From positions 346,548 to 410,547 of the forward strand of contig CAJNDS010002381.1 of the NCBI GenBank assembly GCA_905221605.1: DNA of 64,000 nucleotides, given 5' to 3'. The translations under genes were made by a program, and so were the position numbers. The notes below the pieces were generated by a model. The model was not told the DNA's origin, ran no database searches, and worked only from the letters and a program-made list of their open reading frames with translations. The stretch comes from Symbiodinium natans. Lineage: Eukaryota > Sar > Dinophyceae > Suessiales > Symbiodiniaceae. Positions 1 to 11,900 of the stretch are shown here, piece by piece. Positions within the stretch are counted from its first letter, which is position 1; every line of letters starts with the position of its first letter.

Positions 1-3000
1 CAGTTTGCAAGCTCTCCGTACGGTACAGTGGATGGCACAGACAAGGGCCGTTCCCCTGACCCGCCGAGCCGATTCTGATTCTGGTTTTACGTTCAAAAGG
101 GGTGGCACGAGCTTCTGCATCCTAGCAACAAAACTACACCTCTTTAACTGCTCGTCGCGCTAGTCCCACTGCTTCAACTCAAGAATTGCTTCCAACGATT
201 TGCAAACGTGAAGATTGCAAGCTTTCGTTAAACTGGAAGCTGCACTCAGATCGTCCAAGTGTGTCGGAACACGTGTGTGTGCGTGTCCACAAACCAAACC
301 GATGTCTGTCCATACTGTCAGGACGATACCCCACACACACACTCTGAGCAGATGCCCACGTACCGCGCCATCGTCTCCATTTTTGAAGTTTAAAATTGAA
401 CAGACTGCGGTAACCGCAATGCAACATCGAGGTCTGCGAGCTCCGGCATGGCTGTTCTGGCTGCCGAACAGATCATTCCAAGGCTCAGTAAACCCAAGGC
501 TCAATGAGGTTCCGAGGCACAAGTAAAAACAACAGCTGAGGCACATAAACTCCACGGCACTTGACTTGCAGGGGTATTGTTTCTTCGGCTTGCACAACGA
601 CTGTATCATCAGGATGGAAGTCATGCCCAACTCAGGATCGAAGTCATGCCCAGCTCATATTATTAGAACAAAACTGTTCGCTGTTACAGGGTCCAACGTC
701 CTCGATCTCGTCCCACCTTCAACAGCTTGGCTGCGCACGTCCCTGCCACTATGATTTGCCATAGATGTTACATCCAGTGAGAGTCGCCATCTACACACAC
801 ACACCCTTTCTCCCTAGAGCGTGCGGACATCAGAAAGGACCCTCTAGGACGTGCCTTCCTTTTCGGAGCAATTGAGAACGCTTTCAAGAAACATTGCACA
901 TTGCCCTTGGCCGAGGCTCCGCTCCCTCGTCGGAAGCCCGGGCATCGAAACATACTGACGCTAACAGACATCAACAGACCACTGAGCTGAGTGGTCGGCG
1001 AGGCACACCCTTGACCCGTAAAAAAGAAACATACACGAATCTACACACTGCATAATACTGCATACACATCACCTGCCCTGACTGTCAGCTGCCAGGGCCG
1101 ACTGCGAGCGAATGTAGCGATTCTTGCAGCTGCAAACCCTCGGTCAGGGTACGGCCATGGAGTCGAGAGGAGTCTACACGGAAGGTAAAGTTCGATTCTT
1201 CAAGACTGCCACACTCGAGTACCAAAACTGTGGTGCTCACCAACGGGCCAGAAACCTGGAGCTGAGCAGCCTTCTCTCTCACATTTCCGCAGTTGACATA
1301 GGAAAACTCGATGATTGCTCTGTTCATCCCTGTTCCAGCAAAGGTCAAATTGGCCACTTTTTGAAGAGCAAGGTAAGCAAAGGCCTACAAATTCCTTTGG
1401 GAGCTAGACCGTAGCAAACCCCAACAACCAGCCGACGGTTGGCTTGTGTGCAATTGTACTTGCTTCTCTGCTTCTCCAGCTGTCTTTCTGCTGGCCCCTC
1501 GAGCACGTCAATAATAGGAAGAACCAGAGAACAGACGGCAAACGCTGGCGTTCATCTGTTGTCACTACGTGCACATGCGCCACACCGCAGACGGCTGTTT
1601 CGCTCTTGTCACGGGTTGCCTGATCCCCTTCGAGCTTGTCAACCAGACATTTTCCCGAAACACTGAGCTCACAGCTCCTGGTGATCTGAATGACGTAGTG
1701 CCTATGACAGCTTTCACCTCCAAAGCAGCTCAGAGCTGGCTAATTCCGTTAATTTTAGGGTGACCTCGGGTGACCTCGCTATAAACACCCCAGAGCTCTG
1801 ACCCATAACACTGGCATACACTAACGAGGGATGGGGTGAGAGAAGACACAGAGAGAAGTAAGAAAGAAGGAGGCCGGGAAGGGAACATTCATGTGGCAAG
1901 GCAGCAAAGAATTGCGCGATCTAACCTGGCAGCATACACCTACATGTTGGAACATCCTCATGTTATCATATGACCTGGACTGTGTTCAAGAGTGACGCTT
2001 CCCCTGGTGCTGCTGCAAGGACTATCATTGCATGACCTGCTGACTAGCAAGCATACCACACGAAGATATGAAACAACATGATACCATGGTTCTGATGTGG
2101 CAACAGGCTGCCTCACTAACTGAGACATGATACTACTCTGCCATCCATGTTGCGGTCACATCCGCAGAAGTGGGGCCGTAGCATGAAATCTTGGTACATT
2201 TTTCTAGGAACGGGTCCCCCCCCCCCCTAGCCGACATGTGTCTGGGAGCGGACGGTGAATCAGGACCAAGGGACATTTGGAGCCGACCATGGGGACGCCC
2301 CTCCCCCCCTTCACCCTCCAAAAACTAGCTTTCGCCACTGCTGTGGCCACGAGGGGCATTTGCCAGCCAACGTCTTGCAAGTCAGCTCATGGAGGCTATC
2401 TCGGAGATTTTCTGCCAACTTAGGATGTAGTTGGGGTATGTTGGGGACTGAATTGAAACAAGCAAACATCATTCTGATGATGCAAAACAGCTGATAGTTT
2501 GTGGCGTTTATTTCAGCAGCCTGGTTGTTAACCCACTGAATGCCTGCCTTGGCAGACCGTTGCTGCAGCGGTCCTTGCACCAAAGTCAGCTGCCCAGGCG
2601 GCTCCACCTGGCTGTGACAAGGCCGTGCACACACACAGACTTGTCCTGGTAAGGGCAGATGAAACGAACTGCGACAAAAACAAGGCTGTTAAGGGGGCCG
2701 GAAGAAGCCCCATCACTTTCTCAAGACTTACACTCCATAGGCGGTGTGCCCCAATGCGCGAGCTGGCTTCTAGACAAAAATTGGCGTAACCTGCAGTCTC
2801 ATGTAGAGAGGCATGTATGCATGAAGATGAGGTGATCCAACTTGCGCCAAACACCGAGAATGGCAAGCGAAAAACGAGTGAGATGATGCCGCGGCCCCTG
2901 CTGCACCAGGCACCAGAAATGATGCAACACGAAGTGACATGTAAGATGAACGAAGAAACCACATTATGAATAAGAAGAGCCTCCAGTTTATCGACACCTC

Positions 3001-3060
3001 CATACGCCACGAAGCCAAGCCTCCCTCCAAGAAAACACTAGAAGAGGGATGGCCCGAAAG
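1..3060. other. Gene-free stretch
   Basis: No open frame here has recognisable motifs, a convincing composition or a partner frame that would suggest exons. The longest, a 160-residue minus-strand frame at 2528-3010, is Cys/Ser-rich and featureless. One dispersed repeat copy lies at 2210-2330. Short GT/CA runs occur near 275-340 and 790-805. Confidence 0.6.
2210..2330 (+). repeat. Dispersed repeat, C-tract family (copy 1)
   Basis: A C-run is followed by a block containing GCGGACGGT, CAGGACCA and a GGAGCC/GAAGCC end, then more C-rich sequence. The same order of blocks recurs at about 12830-12950 with moderate divergence, so both are copies of one repeat family. No coding potential is seen. 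Confidence 0.5.
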
Positions 3061-3410
3061 CATCGATTTGCCGTGCGTTGACTCCATGCACTTGACTGCT
3101 TGCACTCGAACTGCATGCACTTGGACAAGTGTATGCACTTACATGGTTGCATATTCACTTGTATACTGCACTTGTATACTGCACGTGCTACGCTGTAGAG
3201 CTGCATAGCATTCAAGTGTGTTGACTTGAATGCCATATATCATTCAAGTGTGTTGACTTGAATGCCATGCACTTGTGGTCAACTCTATACACTTCATCGG
3301 CATTCAACACATCTGAAGTTAACGGACTTGAACTCGATATTTTTAACCTTAATGCACTTGAGCAACTGTATGAACTTCACTTATATGCACCCGACTCGGC
3401 TGCGCACGTC
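3060..3410. repeat. TGCACTTG-rich degenerate repeat
   Basis: TGCACTTG, its complement CAAGTGCA and one-base variants recur many times without a strict period. The stretch includes the tandem hairpins annotated separately, and it resembles in theme the 14-bp array at 4.96-5.13 kb, which is also built on a GCACTT core. Confidence 0.6.
3209..3272. repeat. Two tandem 32-bp units, each a perfect hairpin
   Basis: Each unit contains CATTCAAG, an 8-base loop TGTGTTGA, then CTTGAATG. The arms are exact reverse complements (8-bp stem). The first hairpin is 3209-3232 and the second 3241-3264, with an identical sequence, giving a 32-bp period. Confidence 0.85.
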
Positions 3411-3764
3411 CAAACCACGCGAAGCCATGAAAGAAAAGACAAAAACATCCAAAGCGATAGCCGTCAGCCATGAGCATCATCGGCAGTCGCTCTGAAGTCC
3501 AAGCTCATAGTCCAGAGCGCATTTCAGGAAGCAAGAACTCAGCATGCACGCGCATCCGGCTTAAATGTGTGACGGCACATACGCATTCGTGGTGCAGGCA
3601 GGAGTCCAAGCAGCGACTTTTTTTTATCTTTTGGGCTGGCACACGCGAAAGACCTTTTCGCAAGACAGCGTCGAGGCGAGTAAGCACCGGTCCAAACTAG
3701 CGAGAGTTCTGCAGGCGGTGCAAAGCCAAGAGAACATAATCTCTGCATTTCCATGGCTGCAGAC

Positions 3765-4270
3765 GATATTTGCGAGGGTTTCGAAAACCCGCAATTCAAG
3801 TCCCACGATATTTGCGAGGGTTCGACATCCTGGAATTCGAGTCCCACGATATTTGCGAGGTTTTCGAGGCCCCGGAATTCGAGTCCCACGATATTTGCGA
3901 GGGTTTGGACGCCCCGGAATTCGAGTCCCACGATATTTGTGAGGGTTTCGATATCCCGGAATTCGAGCCCCATGATATTTGCGAGGGTTTCGACATCCCG
4001 GAATTCGAGCCCCACGATACTTGCAAGGTTTTCGAAGCCCCGGAATTCGAGTCCCACGATATTTGCGAGGTTTTCGAAGCCCCGGAATTCGAGTCCCACG
4101 ATATTTGCGAGGTTTTCGAGGCCCCGGAATTCGAGCCCCACGATATATGCTTTTTGAGGCCCCGGAATTCGAGTCCCAGGATATTGGCGAGGGTTTCGAC
4201 ATCCCGGAAATCGAGTCCCACGACATTTGCGAGGGTTTCGATGTCCCGGAATTCGAGTCCCACGGTATTT
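3765..4270. repeat. 42-bp minisatellite, about 12 copies
   Basis: The unit contains GGAATTCGAGTCCCACGAT followed by a TTGCGAGG(G/T)TTTCGA block. Because 42 is a multiple of three and the unit lacks stops, frames stay open on both strands (for example 3770-4558 plus, 3624-4274 minus). They encode 14-residue repeats such as HDICEGFDIPEFES. The openness is explained by the period, so I do not call a gene. EcoRI-type GAATTC recurs in nearly every unit. Confidence 0.9.
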
Positions 4271-4272
4271 CC

Positions 4273-4385
4273 ACGGAAGCTGCGGGCGTCGCGGCGTACT
4301 ACGTTTGTACTACAAAAGTCGGTTTTCCAGCCACGGAAGCTCCGGGTGTCCCCAGCGTACTACGTCTGTACTACAAAAGTCGACT
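4273..4385. repeat. Two copies of a ~58-bp unit
   Basis: The block ACGGAAGCT(G/C)CGGG...GCGTACTACGT(T/C)TGTACTACAAAAGTCG occurs twice, adjoining the 42-bp array. A third partial copy of the GTACTACAAA end follows near 4449. Confidence 0.7.
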
Positions 4386-4479
4386 TCCAGAGGATCATTT
4401 TGAGAGCCCAAAAGAGCACACCGGCCCTAGACAGTACTACTTCTTTTGTACTACAAAGGACGTTGTCGGTCACAAAAAA

Positions 4480-4750
4480 AACGCAAAAACACGACGGTTT
4501 TGCACCGCGACCACGCCGAAACCCGCAGAGGGTTGTCCGCGCAAAGCAAGAAACGTAAAAAAAGAAACGACGGTTTTAGCACCGCGACCATGCCGAAACC
4601 CGCAGAGGGTTGTCCGCGGCCAAACGACGGTTTTGGCACCGCGACCACGCCGAAACCCGCAGATGATTGTCCGCGGCGCGAAAGAAACGTAAAAAAAAAC
4701 GACGGTTTTAGCACCGCGACCACGCCGAAACCCGCAGAGGGTTGCAATCC
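4480..4750. repeat. Irregular tandem repeat, GACGGTTTT / CCGCAGAGGG units
   Basis: Four units carry ACGACGGTTTT, GCACCGCGACCA(C/T)GCCGAAACCCGCAGA and a GGTTGTCCGCG end. Units 1, 2 and 4 are separated by A-rich spacers with AAGAAACGTAAAAAA. Different spacers make the period irregular (about 50-80 bp). Confidence 0.85.
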
Positions 4751-4959
4751 CGATTGACGACGTCAACCCAGCCCGCCGCCTTAAAAGAGTAATTTTAATT
4801 AAGAAATGTAGGACTGGGTACGAAGGTCTACTAAACTCTACTAAAATCTCGTAAATTCTATGAAATTGTACTAAAATTGTACAAAAATCTAGTAAATTCC
4901 ACTCTGTTGTACTAAAGCCTCGTGAATTCTACTCTATGCGCTTCACTCTTGCACTAAAA

Positions 4960-5130
4960 TGCACCTCGCTCTATGCACTTCACTCTGTGCACTTCACTCT
5001 ATGCACTTAACTCTGTGCACTTCACTCTATGCACTTAACTCTATGTACTTAACTCTGTGAACTTCACTCTATGTACTTAACTCTATGCACTTGACTCTAT
5101 GCACTTCACTCTGTGTACTTAACTCTATGT
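4960..5130. repeat. 14-bp tandem array (CACTCTATGCACTT)
   Basis: About eleven units of CACTCTATGCACTT and its variants (AACTCTGTGCACTT, AACTCTATGTACTT) run head to tail. Upstream, 4820-4960 shows a looser theme of TCTACTAAA/TTGTACTAAA that grades into this array. Confidence 0.85.
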
Positions 5131-7400
5131 TGTTGGGCTCTGCACGGAAGAACCCTTCGCGATGCTTTCGGGAAAAACAGAACATCCTCCAAACTAAGCT
5201 GCGTGCATTGCTTGAGACCTACCTTCTCGTCTTATGTCTGTACACGAGCAAACAGTGAGGCCAGCCTCTTGGATGGAAACCCCAGCTGGGAAGCTCATCA
5301 TCACGTCGGAGACGACCCTGGCAAGCAGAAGTTTTGAAAACGAAGGCAGACGACCTCAAGCAGGGCAGGGCGTCATTGAAGGATCCACGTCTGTTCGCTC
5401 ACAGCGAAGATCTATGCGCAACTGCTGCTTCCTCGATCGTCAGGTCCATTGAGTCGAAATCATGCAATCGAAACACAACAAAGAGTACTCTGCTTGGGCT
5501 CCTTAGGTTGGGCGATCGGACGCAGGCATATACGGCGACATGCCGCCCACGGTGGCAGGTCCATAGCCGGCCATGAAGATCTGCGAGCTCCTGTGTCTTG
5601 CTTCGTTCTTGAACACAGCAGGCAGAACGTGCCAGGAACGAGAAAGAGAGAGAGAGAGAGAGCGAAAGAGCACAGGAGTCCAGAAACCAAAGCAAAGATA
5701 GAAGAAGTCTAGGTTCAAAAAGTGCCTTTCTTTTCCCGGGCCTTCTCCGGAGGAGCGGGCAGCGCGCTGGCCGTCGAACTCGAGGACGGGACCTCGAGAC
5801 TTCTGAGAGGGATGAGAGAGCGAACGAAGAAGGAAAGGAAATGTGGAGAGAATGGAGGGGCTTTCCGGGATTTCCGAGCGCCGTATCTGCCTTTATCTTC
5901 TTTCGCTTTTCAACTCCGGTCTTCAGCCGCGAGCCGATGAAGAGAGCAGGAAAAGGAGAAAGGAGGGGAAGGAGGGGAAGGAGGGGAAGGAGGGGAAGGA
6001 GGGGAAGGAGGGGAAGGAGCGGAAGGAGGGGAAGGAGGGGAAGGAGGGGAAGGAGGGGAAGGAGGGGAAGGAGGGGAAGGAGGGGAAGGAGAGGAAGGAG
6101 AGGAGAGGAAGAAAGGAGAGAGAGGAAGAAACACTTCTTTTACGAAAGAATGCAGGTGCACACATCTTTCGAAGTAGGAGTGCAAGATTCTGCAAAATGG
6201 TAGGAATTCTGCCTGGCCCACGCTGTTGGTCAGACCTGCCGAGCCACAAGTGGTGGCAACGCTCTTCTCTGGTTGAAAACATGCTCCGATAGCTCGTGGA
6301 GGAAGGAGTCTACGGTTGCAGGCAGCAAGCACTTTTGTTCAGCCTGGGACTGAGACTTCTTCTCTCATCACCTAGCGGACGCCCAGCTTGAGGGCCTAGA
6401 CTCTACATGACTCCACACAGACAGGCACCCACAGGCCTGGTATTTTGGCGCGGAGGCTGCTGATGTCCTTTGAGCTTCCAGGCGTTCTCGCATTTGAGCC
6501 AGAGGATCTTTCACCTGAACAAGAAAGCATGATCAAGCGCTCCATCATGTTCCATCTCATGGTTCCATGATGAGAGCAGCGACAATTCTGTCTAACAGAG
6601 TCTAGCTGTCAGCCTGCGTCACCTGGGCATCGGCCGGCTCAGCCTGCAGCAAAGCTTGTCGAAGCAAACTCCACTCGTTGCACCCCTTCATCTTTCCTTT
6701 ATACGAAGCACCTCCGTCCCCTCTGGCTGTCCTTGCTCCTGGAGAAAAGCAAAGGAAAAACTGCTCGCTGTGCGCACATGCTCTGATCAAAACCTGTCCT
6801 TGGACTGACCCAAGTAAAAAATCGATGGCTGAGATGCCTGGGATTGTGGCCTCAACTCTTTTCGACGCACAACTGCGAAGTGTTTGACGGCAAGGAGCGC
6901 ACCCCGCGGCAGATTTCGGCTCCTGCGCTGCGAGAAAGCCCAGATCGTCCTGACAAAAAACTCAAGCTCTTCCGGTGTGCTCGTGTTTTCTTGGTGTTGG
7001 GTTTGCAAAGCATTTCCTTGTAGGTTGAGGCCAACGAGTACGGATCCGTAGGGTCTGCACCTATATCGCAAAATCAGCCAAAGCGTGCTGCGCATCTCAA
7101 CGCAAGATATGCACACGCCGCCATGAGGCCCTCGCGAACCGGAAGAAATGAGGGCTGCGCCTCCTGCACTTGAGCAGCCAGCTTGTGTTTTCCCAACAGA
7201 AGCAACTTCAGGCGGCAAGCCGTGGCTAATGGATCTCTTCAAGCAGAAATCTTTGGAAAACGATGTTCAGGGGAACTATTGGGTTTGCTGGGATAAGTTG
7301 TTCTCATAACTTTCGATGTGTTGCATGATGACAATCACGACCCATGAAAACAGCACGCCACACCGACTGCGAAGCTCAAGCCAATGGTCATTACACGTTT
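5131..7400. other. No supported gene; simple repeats only
   Basis: Apart from a GA run (about 5645-5665) and the 10-bp array annotated separately, I see no conserved motif or credible gene on either strand. Confidence 0.55.
5960..6105. repeat. 10-bp purine minisatellite (GGGGAAGGAG)
   Basis: About fourteen nearly perfect units form one purine-only strand. Apparent proteins such as (GRR)n on plus and (PPS)n/(FPS)n on minus simply translate the array and are not called. Confidence 0.95.
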
Positions 7401-7407
7401 TCGTCAA

Positions 7408-7732
7408 AGCAGGCACCCCACCTCTAATCCCCTCCCCAACACCACACGTGCAGATTGCAATTCTTCATTTGGGACTTCTTGCCTGAATGGTCCCTCAACC
7501 TCCCCCCCCGCCCTCACCCACCCGACCCCGCCTCGCCCCCACCCCCACCCCCCACCCCCACCCCCCCACCCCCCCACCCGCCCCCCCACCCCCGCCCCCG
7601 CCCCCTCTGCCAGTGTTCCACTCCCAGACTGACCTCCACCTTCCCCTTTGTCCTTATTTTGGTCCAAGCGAGCAGAACAAGCAACTCTGTGAAGGCCCCG
7701 GCCGAGGTGGGTCGCGTAGCGTTGAAAGGACA
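7408..7732. repeat. C-rich dispersed repeat with CCCAC tract (copy 1)
   Basis: The block opens with AGCAGGCACCCC...CTAATCCCC, contains a roughly 115-base (CCCCCA)-type tract at 7495-7612, and closes with GGCCGAGGTGGGTCGCGTAGCG. The same opening and closing blocks bracket the repeat at 12776-13258, with telomere-like DNA in place of part of the C tract. Confidence 0.7.
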
Positions 7733-7789
7733 TTTCGTGTTCCGGAAAACTTGAGGGTGAGGGACTGCTATTCGCTCACGCTTCTATGA

Positions 7790-8950
7790 AATCAACTTCG
7801 TATTTTAGCGCAAAGACCCCCTCATTCAATACTATTTTATGGCTGGCAAGAGAACAATTGTTAGAAGCCCCTTAAACTTACTATATTATGTCGGGTTTTA
7901 CACTACCATTAATACGGTAACATCTGTGCATTGGATGGGCGTTTTCCTTTCTATTTTCTTGATCCGTTTGGTCGCTCATTGCGTTCGCTTGTTCATGGAT
8001 TCACTTCACTTTCTTGTTCACGTACTCCCTTCACTTAGTATCTTCAGGGGCCCATATAAAGATTACAAAAAAAGGCACATTAGAAAAGATCTGCTGGCCC
8101 GCGAACAAGATTATGAAGCAAATAGCTGGTTTCGTTCACGTAAAGGGCACATTGACGTACTCATGCGTGTCCCGAAGATATTAGATATTACATATTTGCC
8201 CTTTAATGTTCTCTTAAATTGTATATGATTCTTATTATTCTGCCGGCAATCAGAGAATCAATGAGCGCTGTCTTCGTTCACACACTTGATAATATTATTT
8301 TCGCGCGCTCTTTTACTCTGCTTGTAAATTCATATCATGCGTGCGCTCTCGTCGACAAAATATTTATAGAGACACACCCAAGCGAAAGATTTTTACATGA
8401 CAATACAGTATGTAAAAACGCAGGCCCCATGGCAGGCCCTTCTGTATTAATAACATGTCAGGGCCCAAATAAAGACAATAGAAAGGGCGCAAAACTTCAT
8501 AGTAAGCGCGCTCCATTAAAGCACTGCGTTCCTCATGTTTTACATGGGCTGTCGTAAACATATTCTAATGGAGATAATAGCATAACGCTACTAGTATTCA
8601 GTTCGCAACAAAGAAACTAAACCCAGATAAAGATTGAGGGGTTCGTTGGTGCAGAAACTAGATTGGTTTTGCAAGGGTTCTAATTGTACTAACTGTACGT
8701 CCTTTAGCATTCTTATCTTCTATCCCAGGCTCATAACCAATATAATATTTGCGAACTGTTTGCAAGTCGGAAAACCGTTCTCCAGCACGGGCCCCCTACA
8801 TGACAAGTATGCTATTACCAGCCATCGAGCTGCTGCGATTCGGTCATTTGCACACATGCCCCGCCTTAAGCATTCAGGAAATGAAGCGCATTTAAAGGCC
8901 ATAGGACAAAGCACTAAAATCACAAAGGAAATAATGGTTCCCTAGCAATG
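7790..8950 (+). other. AT-rich island of foreign composition, possibly organelle-derived
   Basis: Base composition drops sharply from GC-rich surroundings to clearly AT-rich, and the island holds homopolymer-poor sequence dotted with GGCCC/GGGCCC motifs (8047, 8430, 8460, 8790, 8963). A direct repeat of GGGCCC(A)TATAAAGA-like sequence occurs at about 8047 and 8460. Dinoflagellate mitochondrial DNA is AT-rich and full of GC-rich inverted repeats, so a nuclear copy of organelle DNA is one explanation. I could not match it to cob, cox1, cox3 or a ribosomal RNA fragment by eye, so the origin stays open. Confidence 0.45.
7839..8228 (+). CDS. Unrecognised membrane-type small protein in AT-rich island
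   Basis: This is a 129-residue frame from ATG at 7839 to TGA. Its N-terminal half is hydrophobic (a probable membrane-spanning stretch around residues 15-50, with another near 55-68). The second half is basic and charged (YKDYKKRHIRKDLL, then SWFRSRKGH). Codons end mostly in A or T, unlike every other large frame in the window. A second frame (8219-8557) overlaps its end by a few bases but ends in low-complexity charged sequence. I recognise no family; the frame could be chance in AT-rich DNA or a remnant of an organelle gene. Confidence 0.25.
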   Translation: MAGKRTIVRSPLNLLYYVGFYTTINTVTSVHWMGVFLSIFLIRLVAHCVRLFMDSLHFLVHVLPSLSIFRGPYKDYKKRHIRKDLLAREQDYEANSWFRSRKGHIDVLMRVPKILDITYLPFNVLLNCI

Positions 8951-11900
8951 TCTGAAGATATCGGCCCAAATAACGTCATCGCTTACCCGTTCCTTGCTGG
9001 GAATCCATAATGCACAACAATGCTGCTGGGGTTGGCGGGTGGCCAATACTCAATGAAGCTGAAAGACCTCTCGTCATAATAACCATACAGATGCCCCCCT
9101 AGCCTCTTGAGCAAAGAAGGGCTCGTCGAGGTCGATCGACGGCTGGACTTGTGCCTGCAAAACCCAAAGGACTGGCGAAAGAAGCAACAGCAGCGCCTAA
9201 ACCCTAAACCCTGTCGACCGCGCAGATACGACCCCTACAGCTCCGGAGCATATCTCGAAAATGAAGCAGACTTTAGCACAGCATACTGCAAAGCTCTTAG
9301 AACCACCTGCAGCACAAAACACTAAAGTGTTTTGTCGGACTTTGGCTGTTAACAATGTTTCACGATGCCATCGCCGGTGCCTGCGCGTCAGCCTTCACAG
9401 GAAGCAATGGATCAGACAGCACAGCGCTCGCTGTTGTGATGCGATCGCCATCCGCCTCACATAGCTTTCTGCTTGAAGATGTAACTGACACACTGGCTAC
9501 CAAACATGCACACTCAAAGCTAGCTCGGCAAAGACCTTGAAGAAGCTAGCCATTTGAAGCACCAGCGACGATCTCTCAGAAACCTTGCCACCAGTACTTC
9601 GAGCTTCAAGCCCCATGCACTGCGACCACCAAGGTCGGGACGTCTACATGAGTTGAGCGAACGAAGGCTGGAAGAGATGCATTCAAAAGCTCATGTAGCT
9701 GAGGCACCTGATGCAACATGTCAGCGGGCCAAGTTCCCTGACCACCAGTCAACATCAGTCAACGAGAGCAGTACCACCCCTGGAGCATGGTGCGGAGAAT
9801 TGATGTACAGCTTCGTCGCAGCCTGTGTTTGTTGGGGTCACATGAAGCTCCATGAAGCCACACCTGAAGCATGGCGCAGTAACGCATGTCCAAAGCGCAA
9901 AGGCCCCCACCCAGACACATCGCGTCTGAATCGAGGCATCCAAAGCCTTCCACTTGCCCTTACGTGCCCTGCTCGAACCCAAGTTACGCAACACACGCTG
10001 TTACGCATGAAATGTACAGCCATCTCGATAGAAATTGAAGAGCGGCATTGCCTGGATGCCTTTGCCGGCAAGGAGACATCGTGCCCCACTTAGGAAGCTG
10101 GCCTGCAAGCTAGGGGCAGCTAGGAGGTGATTGTGACTCTCAATGTCGCAACTTTATGCGCTTTTTAGACCGAAACGAAGAAGCTAGCAGAAGAATGGAG
10201 ACACGGACAGGAAGGGAGCCCGCACTTATTTCTGACCCATGAGAGATAGTAGACAAGAACGCTCACAAGCTCCCAATGAGCTATCTTTCATGACAAGTCA
10301 CAAGCTGATTGGCAGCTCCCTTTTATCAGGTTCGTTTGGAAACTGTTCGAATTTCTTGATAGTTCCTGCGAAGCTGAGCGCACCTCAGCAGGCTGTTCCA
10401 GGTCACCACAGTACTCGCCCAGGGTCCAGGCACAGGCGCCAATCATCGCACTGGCAGGTCACTGGCAAACAAACTTGAGTTTTTTTCGACTTCTCCCAGA
10501 TTCTCCCTTTGGTTGTTTTTGGGATCAGGCTATGGGAGCCCTGTTGGACTGTTGATGGTTGATGCCGTGTGCTGGTTGCGCAGGCTCCAGGCTCCATGCA
10601 AACGTCTTGGCAATGGACTGGGGGCTCTAGCGGGGGGCGAGATCGGATATGCCACAAACAAGCTGAGGCCACTTGGACACGGGGCCAACGGATGCTTTCT
10701 CTGTGCCTTCGTCTCCAGCCTCACCGCATCTCACGGCACAGCTTTCGAACCATTGCTTGGGGGCCAGGGGCAAAAGTGCCTGCGGAGAATCCAGGAGGCT
10801 CAAGGCCAGCGTGACCTGGCTTCAACTGCATCAGCCAAGCAGGCCGAGATTGACCCAATGTAGCAGGCGTGCAGCATAAGGCCGTACCTTGACATTTGGT
10901 GTCGAAGCAGCAACGATATCAACAAAGGACAATCTTTTGCACCTAAGGTCCGCACTTGAGGCACTCGAACACAAATATCGACAAATTGCTCTGCCACAGT
11001 GTCCGAATATGATGAGTCCATATTCCTGGCAGCTGCATCTCCGACGCAAGCCTGAATCAACAGAACCAAGTGGCGATGAGCCTGCTGATCTCACCAAGTA
11101 TCAGCAAGTACCACGCAAAGTCCTAAGTGCATGTGACATCATGTCGGGGTGCACTTGCAGGCTGAGCATGCTGCCTCGACCAAGGCATAGCGATCTCGTG
11201 CACCCATGCGCAAGATTGTTCCGATGAACTCGTCATTTGGCATGGATTTCCTAGGCTGTAACTGTCCAGCCCCCTTCTTGGAGAATGGATGCGAGCGGAT
11301 GTTCAGGCCTGCTGAATTCCAGGAGACGCTGCACTGCCTCGGGCAGCATTGGCATGCTAAGACATGCACCAGCGCCCAATTGGCTACTCCTCTCAACTTC
11401 ATTCAACTTCCAGCCTCCTGGAAGTTTGACGGATGCACAATTCTGTCCAACAGCTGAAGCCTCGAAATTGCTCGAAGATTCTCAACATGCTGCCTTCACT
11501 AAGACCAAAAACCGCCAGCTGCCCGGCGCAATGTGCCGAGCAGTCACATCAGACTCCTGGAATCCGCCGGAACATCCCATGCATGCCACGAAAAATTCCC
11601 CCACTATCTTCCGAAACGACCAGCTCAGCTACCGCACTTCAATGGAAGTCAGCACTTTGTCGTGCAAGTCGCTGACAGGGGCCTTGTCCTGGCAGGTGTC
11701 ACACACGTCTTGGTTCACGCAGGCTTACCAACACCAGGTCGATTCTTTTCGTCCTTGAACTTTTCGATAACTTCTTTGAACAAGTCCAAAGCCAAGTACC
11801 TTTCGGCCCGTTGCATCCGCAACTAAGACGGAAACCTGAAGAGCCGTGCAGAACCACAAGGCCTCAAGTTGCGGTCCGAAGAGTTCAGGAAGGCCTTTGG

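Noticed and set aside
3624-4558. Long frames on both strands across the 42-bp array
   Set aside because: Explained by a stop-free unit whose length is a multiple of three.
5841-6332. RRG-, KEG- and PPS-repeat proteins
   Set aside because: Translations of a 10-bp purine minisatellite; all frames are open.
7495-7612. Possible telomere in the CCCCCA tract
   Set aside because: Units are irregular and differ from CCCTAAA; better seen as simple C-rich sequence in a dispersed repeat.
7839-8557. Identification of the AT-rich frames as cox3 or cob
   Set aside because: The expected histidine and transmembrane patterns are not present; only composition suggests an organelle.
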